Assembly (NCBI GenBank): GCA_015494185.1 | Contig: WGBT01000087.1 | Location: 1-10,232 of the forward strand | Length of the DNA stretch: 10,232 bases | Source: Hyphomicrobiales bacterium | GTDB taxonomy: Bacteria; Pseudomonadota; Alphaproteobacteria; Rhizobiales; S144-35 | Reading direction: 5' to 3' | Shown here: one piece after another, positions 4,931 to 10,232 of the stretch | Layout: each line of letters starts with the position of its first letter | Numbering within the stretch: the stretch's first letter is position 1 | Position numbers and translations under genes: made by a program | The notes under the pieces: generated by a model | Database searches by the model: none | What the model was told of the DNA's origin: nothing | Seen by the model: the letters and a program-made list of their open reading frames with translations, nothing else

Positions 4931-5806
4931 GTGCAATCCATACAAATCCAACTTAAGCACGTGCAACGTTTTATTCAGACCGCTTTTGCTGGTCTTGTTC
5001 TGTTCATCAGCATGCTCACAGGGAGCTTGGCGGCGAATACCGTTTTTTCACCGCAACAGATGATCGATTCCGTTGGGCTTGAGCCGCATCTGCGCCTGTT
5101 GCATCGCAGCTATTTGAAAACCGGGCTTGAGGGGGCTGAAAATGCCGGTCCCGCGTCGCAGCCCTTTTTTGACCGCTGGGCCGCAGCCACTCAGGAAATC
5201 TGGTCGCCCCAAGCAATGCGCGCCCGCATTGCCGCCAAGCTGGAAGGGCAATTCACGGCTGCAGAGCAGGCGGCTTTGGCCCGCTTCTACAACTCACCCC
5301 TTGGGCGTAAAATCACGCAACTGGAAACTGAGAAGAAAACCATGACCAGCCAGGTGCAATCCATGTTTGGGATGATGATGAACCCCGGTGAGATGATGAG
5401 CCGGGCGTCACAGGCCCCGGACCGGATCGCCCTTTGCCGCAATCTGGACCAAGCCATGAGTGAGCGGGATTTCGCCACTTTGGTGACCGCCTATCATAGT
5501 GTCGCGGATGATCTTATCGTCCTGTCCCAGGGGGTGGATATTGGGGCGGATGCGCTCAAATGGCGGGTGGCGCGCAAACTCGCAGAGGAAAAAGCAGCAA
5601 AAGCCCAGCGTCTTGGGCCAATGGATAATTTCCGTATCTTTCAGCAATACAGCGCCTTTCGCGATCTGCCAACGCCACAGCTGAAAGCCTATCTGACCTT
5701 TTTATCCACACCGGTTGGACAGAAATTCAACCGCACTATCACTGCGGCGGTGCAAGCCGCCCTGGATGACGCTGTGCTTGCCTTTCGTCAGCGGCTGCTC
5801 AGCTGA
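4931..5806 (+). CDS. Secreted DUF2059 domain protein
   Basis: The product is a 291-residue exported protein of unknown function, predicted periplasmic. The frame is open from 4736, but the start is placed at GTG 4931: AAGGAG (4918-4923) lies 7 bp upstream, and the first residues then form a proper signal peptide (basic start, hydrophobic core about 15-33, likely cleavage after SLA-A). The upstream open stretch covers AT-rich DNA with the tandem repeat and is not protein-like. The DUF2059 signature LARFYNSPLGRKI is at about 116-128; a second, weaker copy, LTFLSTPVGQKF, lies at about 255-266, so the protein seems to contain a duplicated module. The segment between them is helical and includes FGMMMNPGEMM. 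It is preceded by transposon scars and convergent with tlpA, so it is probably transcribed alone. Family assignment is fairly firm; no reaction can be given. Confidence 0.82.
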   Translation: MQSIQIQLKHVQRFIQTAFAGLVLFISMLTGSLAANTVFSPQQMIDSVGLEPHLRLLHRSYLKTGLEGAENAGPASQPFFDRWAAATQEIWSPQAMRARIAAKLEGQFTAAEQAALARFYNSPLGRKITQLETEKKTMTSQVQSMFGMMMNPGEMMSRASQAPDRIALCRNLDQAMSERDFATLVTAYHSVADDLIVLSQGVDIGADALKWRVARKLAEEKAAKAQRLGPMDNFRIFQQYSAFRDLPTPQLKAYLTFLSTPVGQKFNRTITAAVQAALDDAVLAFRQRLLS

Positions 5807-5870
5807 ACAGGGGAGAGAGGGGAGCCATAGGATTTCAGCCCAGTCAAAAAGGCAAAGGCTCTTGATAACA

Positions 5871-6701
5871 TTACTGCGTCTTTTTCACCGTGCCAAATGG
5901 GGCAATTCTGCTTAACGCGGAGACCTGTTTGTGGCCGAGGGCTGCGCGGATCAGTCTTTTGGCTTCCGGGGCGTCCCACTCGGCGGGGCCGATCAGGCGG
6001 CCAAGCTCGCGGCCTTCCCGGTCGATCAGTAAGGTTGTCGGCATACCGAAACCGGCGATTTTACGCGCCGCCCGCCCGCCGGTGGGATCGAGGTAAAGGG
6101 TTAGATTCTTGATGCCGATCTCATCAAAAAATTGCCGCGGTTTGGCAAATCCGCTACGGTCGATGCTGACCGCGAGAACCACGAACTGGCCGTCTTGGCC
6201 AAGCTCTTTGTGCACCCGGTCAAGGGAGGGCATTTCATGGCGGCAAGGAGCGCACCAGGTGGCCCAGATGTTGAGCAGTACGACCTTGCCTTTGAAGTCA
6301 CGCAAGCTGGTTTCGGTTTGATCCTCACGGAGAAATTTGAACTCGGGCACAGCCATGGGCTGTTTGTGGATCACGAAATTTTCCAAGGTGCCGGTATTAA
6401 GCCCTTTCAATGCCAAACTGGTGTTGGCTCTATCCCCTGTGCGAGGACTTCCGCTTTCGCTTTTGGGACCGCTTACAGGGGGCTGGCCGATGGGGGCTGT
6501 GGGATCATTGTCCTTGAACAGAAAGGCGACACCTGCCAACAGGATCACGGCCACGAACCACCACATCAAAGTTGAAAAGCGCACCCCGAAGGATTTTTCA
6601 ACGATCTGCACGAGATCGGGTTTGCCGTGATGATCTGGGTGGTTTGAATCTTTGTCACTCATCGTTTTTTCCACTTTAGGGTTTTTTGATTTTGTTGCCA
6701 T
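5871..6701 (-). CDS. tlpA: Membrane-anchored thiol:disulfide interchange protein TlpA
   Basis: This 276-residue protein is a periplasmic thioredoxin-like reductant held in the inner membrane by one N-terminal helix (about 46-62, hydrophobic after a hydrophilic cytoplasmic lead). TlpA proteins reduce target disulfides, classically during cytochrome oxidase copper-centre assembly in rhizobia. After a Ser/Pro-rich linker (about 66-95) comes the redoxin domain (about 117-255) with the WCAPC active site (149-153), the cis-proline in GMPTT (P221) and VLAVSIDR. The C-terminus runs about 20 residues past the domain. ATG 6699-6701 gives the longest form; an internal Met at 6660-6662 (MSDKDS) is a plausible alternative and neither has a strong Shine-Dalgarno. 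It is divergent from argH by 80 bp and convergent with the DUF2059 gene, the tlpA/argH arrangement that I recall in rhizobia. Confidence 0.9.
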   Translation of the reverse strand: MATKSKNPKVEKTMSDKDSNHPDHHGKPDLVQIVEKSFGVRFSTLMWWFVAVILLAGVAFLFKDNDPTAPIGQPPVSGPKSESGSPRTGDRANTSLALKGLNTGTLENFVIHKQPMAVPEFKFLREDQTETSLRDFKGKVVLLNIWATWCAPCRHEMPSLDRVHKELGQDGQFVVLAVSIDRSGFAKPRQFFDEIGIKNLTLYLDPTGGRAARKIAGFGMPTTLLIDREGRELGRLIGPAEWDAPEAKRLIRAALGHKQVSALSRIAPFGTVKKTQ

Positions 6702-6781
6702 TGCCCGCGTTCCGCGCAGATGCTAACCAAACATCACATGCTGGATATTCTGTTCCAAATCTTATAGCAACGAACACAGCC

Positions 6782-8170
6782 ATGACCAAAAACAAGATGT
6801 GGGGCGGCCGTTTTGGCGGTGCGCCTGCGGAAATCATGGAGGAAATCAACGCCTCCATCGCCTATGATCAGCGGCTTTTCGCCCAGGATATTGCCGGGTC
6901 ACGGGCGCATTGCCAGATGCTTGCGGCAACCGGCATTCTCTCAGATGACGATGCGCAGACCATTTTGCAAGGTCTTGACCAGATCGAGCAAGAGATTGAG
7001 CGTGGCAAATTCAAATTCTCACGCGAACTTGAAGATATTCATATGAATATCGAACATCGTCTGCATGAGCTGATCGGCCCGGCTGCCGGGCGGCTGCATA
7101 CCGCGCGCTCACGTAATGATCAGGTGGCCACGGATTTCAAGCTTTATGTGCGCGAGGCCATCGATCAGATCGTTGCCCAGCTCGATGAACTGCTGGCGGC
7201 GCTGGTTGAGAAGGCGGAAGCCCATGCCGATGCGATCATGCCGGGCTTTACCCATCTGCAAACCGCTCAGCCGGTGACCTTTGGGCACCATTGTCTGGCC
7301 TATGTGGAGATGTTTGCCCGCGACAAAAGCCGTTTTCTCGATGCCCGTGCAAGGCTCAATGAGAGCCCGCTGGGAGCGGCGGCCTTGGCGGGCACTTCGT
7401 TTCCCATCGATCGGGAGATGACGGCGCGGGCACTTGGCTTTGACCGGCCGACACGCAATTCGCTGGATTCGGTGTCGGACCGTGATTTTGCCCTGGAAAC
7501 CATGGCGGCAGCGGCGATCAGTGCGGTGCATCTGTCGCGGCTGGCCGAGGAGATCGTGATCTGGAGCTCGAAAGGGTTTGAATTTGTGGCGTTGAGCGAC
7601 AGTTTTACGACCGGTTCTTCGATCATGCCGCAAAAGCGCAACCCCGATGCCGCCGAGCTCATCCGCGCCAAGGCGGGCCGGATCATCGGCGGGCTGAACA
7701 CGTTGCTGATCGTCATGAAAGGGCTGCCGCTGGCCTACTCCAAGGATATGCAGGAGGACAAGGAAGCGGTTTTCGATGTGCTGGACAATTTTTCTCTGGC
7801 GCTCGTGGCCATGACCGGAATGATCGGCGACATGGTGCCGCGGCGGGAACAGATGCGGGCTCATGCCGGGGCGGGGTTTTCCACGGCCACCGATCTGGCC
7901 GACTGGCTGGTGCGGGTTTTGGGGCTGCCATTTCGCGAGGCGCACCATGTGACTGGGGAAATCGTGGCCATGGCCGAGCAGGCCGGCCGGGAACTTTCCG
8001 AATTGTCACTTGAGCAGATGCAGAAGGTGGAGCCGCGCATCACGGAGGATGTTTTTTCGGTGCTCAGTGTCGAGAATTCGGTGGCCAGCCGCACCAGTTT
8101 CGGCGGCACCGCACCGGAGAATGTGCGGAAAATGGCACAGCACTGGCGCAAAAAGCTGGCACAGTCCTAA
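6782..8170 (+). CDS. argH: Argininosuccinate lyase
   Basis: This 462-residue cytoplasmic homotetrameric enzyme splits argininosuccinate into arginine and fumarate, the last step of arginine synthesis. It belongs to the fumarase/aspartase superfamily. Conserved regions visible are MWGGRF (6-11), the HTARSRNDQ block (106-114), the THLQTAQP block (157-164) that supplies substrate-binding and acid-base residues, and the signature GSSIMPQKRNPD (278-289) with the catalytic serine in the flexible loop. The frame is open upstream to 6686, but ATG 6782 starts right at the family N-terminus and gives a normal length; no convincing Shine-Dalgarno is present. It is divergent from tlpA and followed 145 bp later by the lipoprotein gene and lysA, possibly with partly shared transcription. 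Confidence 0.97.
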   Translation: MTKNKMWGGRFGGAPAEIMEEINASIAYDQRLFAQDIAGSRAHCQMLAATGILSDDDAQTILQGLDQIEQEIERGKFKFSRELEDIHMNIEHRLHELIGPAAGRLHTARSRNDQVATDFKLYVREAIDQIVAQLDELLAALVEKAEAHADAIMPGFTHLQTAQPVTFGHHCLAYVEMFARDKSRFLDARARLNESPLGAAALAGTSFPIDREMTARALGFDRPTRNSLDSVSDRDFALETMAAAAISAVHLSRLAEEIVIWSSKGFEFVALSDSFTTGSSIMPQKRNPDAAELIRAKAGRIIGGLNTLLIVMKGLPLAYSKDMQEDKEAVFDVLDNFSLALVAMTGMIGDMVPRREQMRAHAGAGFSTATDLADWLVRVLGLPFREAHHVTGEIVAMAEQAGRELSELSLEQMQKVEPRITEDVFSVLSVENSVASRTSFGGTAPENVRKMAQHWRKKLAQS

Positions 8171-8315
8171 AAATCGCTTGGATTACAGAAAAAAGCCGGG
8201 CTAAAAAGAAACAAGGTGGGCCCGTAAGGGCGCTGTAACTGTGTCTGTTATTATGTGGGGTGTTCTGGCCTAAGGGCTATGGGCTGTTTCCAGCCAGGGC
8301 GCGAAGGATGACAAG

Positions 8316-8468
8316 ATGAAGGGTAAGATTGCCGGCATTATTGTCTTGATGGGGATGGCCGGGCTGTTGCTTTCGGCCTGCGGCGTCAAAGGCCCGCTTG
8401 AAGCGCCGCCAGGCGAACAGGGGGAAACCGGGCAGGTGCCGCCACCGCCAGGCCGTGTGTTCAATTGA
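8316..8468 (+). CDS. lptM: LptM-like small outer-membrane lipoprotein (YifL type)
   Basis: This is a 50-residue lipoprotein precursor, short enough to be missed by gene callers. It has a signal peptide with lipobox LSAC (cysteine at residue 22), followed by the hallmark GVKGPLEAPP and a Pro/Gly-rich tail ending PPPPGRVFN. The C-G-x-K-G-P-L pattern defines the LptM (YifL) family, whose E. coli member binds and matures the LptD/LptE lipopolysaccharide translocon in the outer membrane; in many proteobacteria this gene is directly upstream of lysA, as it is here. AAGGA (8304-8308) lies 7 bp before the ATG. No acidic sorting signal follows the cysteine, so outer-membrane localisation is expected. 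The function is carried over from the E. coli protein and has not been shown here. Confidence 0.85.
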   Translation: MKGKIAGIIVLMGMAGLLLSACGVKGPLEAPPGEQGETGQVPPPPGRVFN

Positions 8469-8494
8469 GGCGTTGCAAGACAGCGTCTGGGCTG

Positions 8495-8516
8495 CTACGG
8501 CATGGCCGTAGTATTT
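8495..8516 (+). terminator. Hairpin with weak U-tract between lptM and lysA
   Basis: CTACGGC (8495-8501) and GCCGTAG (8505-8511) form a perfect 7-bp GC-rich stem with a 3-base loop, followed by TATTT. This could act as a weak intrinsic terminator or attenuator 27 bp downstream of the lptM stop and about 50 bp before lysA. The U-tract is short and interrupted, so read-through is likely. Confidence 0.35.
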
Positions 8517-8563
8517 CTGGCGATGCAGCATTTCACCCCATGGCTTATTTCTCATGATTTCTG

Positions 8564-9868
8564 ATGCATCATTTCAACTATGTCGACGGCGTCATGCACG
8601 CCGAAGGGGTTAATTTGAAGACGCTGGCGGCCACCGTCGGCACCCCCTTTTATTGCTATTCCAACGCCACGCTCACCCGGCATTACCGTGTCTTTGCCGA
8701 TGCCTTTGCCGGTCAGGATGTTCTGATCTGCTATGCCATGAAGGCCAACTCCAATCTGGCTGTGGTCAAGACGCTGGGGGATTTGGGGGCGGGGGCCGAT
8801 GTGGTCTCTGAAGGCGAATTGCTGCGCGCGCAAGCCGCAGGCATTCCTGCCGATCGGGTGATGTTTTCCGGTGTTGGCAAGACCCGCCGCGAGATGCAGC
8901 TGGCGCTTGAGATGGGGATTTTGTGTTTCAATGTCGAGTCGGAACCGGAATTGGAAGCGTTGAGTTCGGTTGCCACTGAAATGGGCAAGACCGCACCGGT
9001 TTCCATTCGCGTCAACCCGGATGTCGATGCCAAAACCCATCAGAAGATCACGACCGGGCGGAAACAGGACAAATTCGGGGTGCCTCTGGCCCAGGCGCCG
9101 GCCCTTTATGCCAAGGCGGCAGCCCTGCCCGGTCTGAACGTGACCGGTATTGACATGCATATTGGTTCGCAGATCACCAAGCTGCAGCCCTTTGAAGCGG
9201 CTTTTACGGTGCTGCGCAACCTGGTGAGGGAGCTGCGTGCCGCCGGACACCGGATTGATCATGTCGATCTTGGCGGGGGCTTGGGCATTCCCTATCATGA
9301 TGGCAATGAGCCGCCGCCGCATCCCCGAGACTATGCCCGTGCCATTCAGGCGGTGCTTGGGGATTTGGATGTCAAACTGGTGTTCGAGCCGGGCCGGATG
9401 ATCGCTGGCAATGCCGGCATCTTGGTGACCCGTGTCATTTATATGAAGCCGGTCGAGGGCAAACGCTTTGCCATTGTCGATGCCGGGATGAACGATCTGA
9501 TCCGGCCGACGCTTTATGAGGCGTTTCATGATATCCGCCCCGTGCAGGAAGCGCCCCCGCAAGCCCCGCTTGAGCTTACCGATGTGGTGGGGCCGGTCTG
9601 TGAAACCGGTGATTATCTGGGCCTTGACCGGCAATTACCCCAGTTGTTGCAGCCTGGCGATCTGCTGGCGGTGATGACCGCAGGCGCCTATGGGGCGGTG
9701 CAGGCGGGCACCTATAACAGCCGGCTTCTGATCCCTGAAGTGTTGGTGAACGGCGATCAATTTGCCATCATCCGCCCCCGGCCCAGCTATGCCGAGCTTT
9801 TGGGTGCTGATCAGTTGGCGCCTTGGCAGAGCGTGGAGGAGCGGCAACCAATGCCAAACCGTTTATGA
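8564..9868 (+). CDS. lysA: Diaminopimelate decarboxylase
   Basis: This 434-residue PLP enzyme, fold type III, converts meso-diaminopimelate to L-lysine, the last step of lysine synthesis, in the cytoplasm. The alanine-racemase-like barrel holds the PLP lysine in CYAMKAN (K60), HIGSQ (199-203), the phosphate-binding GGGLGIPY (237-244) and EPGR (275-278). The C-terminal beta domain holds CETGDYLG (346-353), whose cysteine and glutamate complete the active site of the neighbouring subunit, and AGAYG (373-377) with the PLP-contacting tyrosine. The protein begins MHHFNYVDGVMHAEGV, a typical alphaproteobacterial LysA start, which supports ATG 8564 despite no clear Shine-Dalgarno. Full length and intact. 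It follows lptM by 95 bp, with a possible attenuating hairpin between them. Confidence 0.97.
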   Translation: MHHFNYVDGVMHAEGVNLKTLAATVGTPFYCYSNATLTRHYRVFADAFAGQDVLICYAMKANSNLAVVKTLGDLGAGADVVSEGELLRAQAAGIPADRVMFSGVGKTRREMQLALEMGILCFNVESEPELEALSSVATEMGKTAPVSIRVNPDVDAKTHQKITTGRKQDKFGVPLAQAPALYAKAAALPGLNVTGIDMHIGSQITKLQPFEAAFTVLRNLVRELRAAGHRIDHVDLGGGLGIPYHDGNEPPPHPRDYARAIQAVLGDLDVKLVFEPGRMIAGNAGILVTRVIYMKPVEGKRFAIVDAGMNDLIRPTLYEAFHDIRPVQEAPPQAPLELTDVVGPVCETGDYLGLDRQLPQLLQPGDLLAVMTAGAYGAVQAGTYNSRLLIPEVLVNGDQFAIIRPRPSYAELLGADQLAPWQSVEERQPMPNRL

Positions 9869-10232
9869 CTGCAAATAGAGTTTCAAATTGAAGAGACGAA
9901 ACTGGGCCAAGAAAGCAAGAAAGATTGAGCCAAGTGCAAGTGTCATGAGTTCAGGCAAAAGATATATGAGGCACCCCCCTGCCGAGCCCGATTGGCTTCC
10001 CAAGCCATCCTTCTGGTGAAAAGGAAGCGAGCTTTCCCCTCAACCATACAACAAGCCATTTGCAGGTGGCTCAAATCATCTGAACTATTATACCAACGGC
10101 CCCTGATCTTTCTTTGTATACCGTTCAATTTACACAGAACATTCAAAGAGATACGGAAAACATGGAAAAGTCAATGATAAATACCGCCGGTATTACCACA
10201 AGCAAAACGAACATGGCTGTCGCCTAAATTTC
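9869..10232. other. Intergenic DNA after lysA, no gene recognised
   Basis: These 364 bp hold only short open frames without protein-like features: 67 codons on the minus strand (9943-10146), 61 codons on the plus strand (9992-10177) and 21 codons from ATG 10162. None has a good ribosome binding site or a familiar motif. Composition is more AT-rich than the flanking genes. A perfect dyad, AATACC-GCC-GGTATT, lies at 10180-10194 and could be an operator or belong to a gene starting beyond the window. No terminator with a U-tract is evident after lysA. Confidence 0.5.

Noticed and set aside
6686..6781. Upstream extension of argH
   Set aside because: The added residues do not resemble the family N-terminus, overlap the tlpA start, and ATG 6782 gives the normal MWGGRF beginning.
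7109..7948. Open frame of 279 codons on the minus strand
   Set aside because: It is antisense to the conserved core of argH and has no motif of its own.
8219..8231. GCCC-GTAA-GGGC mini-hairpin after argH
   Set aside because: Four base pairs around a GNRA-type loop without a following T-run is too weak to call a terminator.
8552..9634. Long open frame of 360 codons on the minus strand
   Set aside because: It lies wholly within lysA, which has all catalytic motifs. The antisense product is rich in His, Arg and Gly with no domain, typical of a GC-biased shadow frame.
9943..10146. 67-codon minus-strand open frame after lysA
   Set aside because: No recognisable domain, no clear ribosome binding site, and competing short frames on the other strand; it cannot be supported as a gene.
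10162..10227. Tiny plus-strand frame of 21 codons near the window end
   Set aside because: Only a poor GGA-type ribosome site and no homologous pattern; it contains the dyad at 10180-10194, which fits control DNA better.

Overview
The window reads as ordinary chromosomal DNA of an alphaproteobacterium, most likely of the order Hyphomicrobiales (Rhizobiales). Three things point there: the order tlpA / argH / small LptM-type lipoprotein / lysA, which I recall from many rhizobial genomes; an Irr-type iron control element in front of an Nfu gene; and small uncharacterised proteins with an alphaproteobacterial look. The genus cannot be fixed from this sequence. No phage, CRISPR array, rRNA or tRNA was found, and I do not see an obviously new multi-gene system. 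The most informative parts are regulatory DNA and a transposon scar.

Left part (1-1946): a minus-strand exported L,D-transpeptidase (215-850) with a strongly basic C-terminal tail. Across a 258-bp divergent gap lies a small secreted four-cysteine protein (1109-1525). Next come two tandem hairpins (1577-1646) and a 73-residue cytoplasmic protein (1725-1946). Positions 1-214 are AT-rich and hold no recognisable gene.

Iron-sulfur / tRNA-modification block (1947-4258): a 247-bp control region with an 8-bp dyad, a candidate promoter overlapped by an Irr-type box, and a short direct repeat. It is followed by nfu (2194-2751), a RutE-like nitroreductase (2901-3509) and tsaB (3518-4258), all on the plus strand. 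nfu serves Fe-S cluster maturation; tsaB serves the universal t6A modification of tRNA.

Scar (4259-4930): rimI, often found just after tsaB, is absent. Instead there are minus-strand remains of two unrelated transposases, an IS5-type C-terminal piece and an IS110-type N-terminal piece, both disabled by stops, frameshifts or lost catalytic residues. Beyond them are a perfect 15-bp tandem duplication and a structured leader.

Right part (4931-10232): a secreted DUF2059 protein starting at GTG 4931. Convergent to it is tlpA (5871-6701, minus), a membrane-anchored thioredoxin-like protein. Divergent from tlpA is argH (6782-8170), then an LptM-like lipoprotein of 50 residues (8316-8468) and lysA (8564-9868). 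argH completes arginine synthesis and lysA completes lysine synthesis from diaminopimelate, which is also the residue that L,D-transpeptidases cross-link. The last 364 bp contain no gene I can support.
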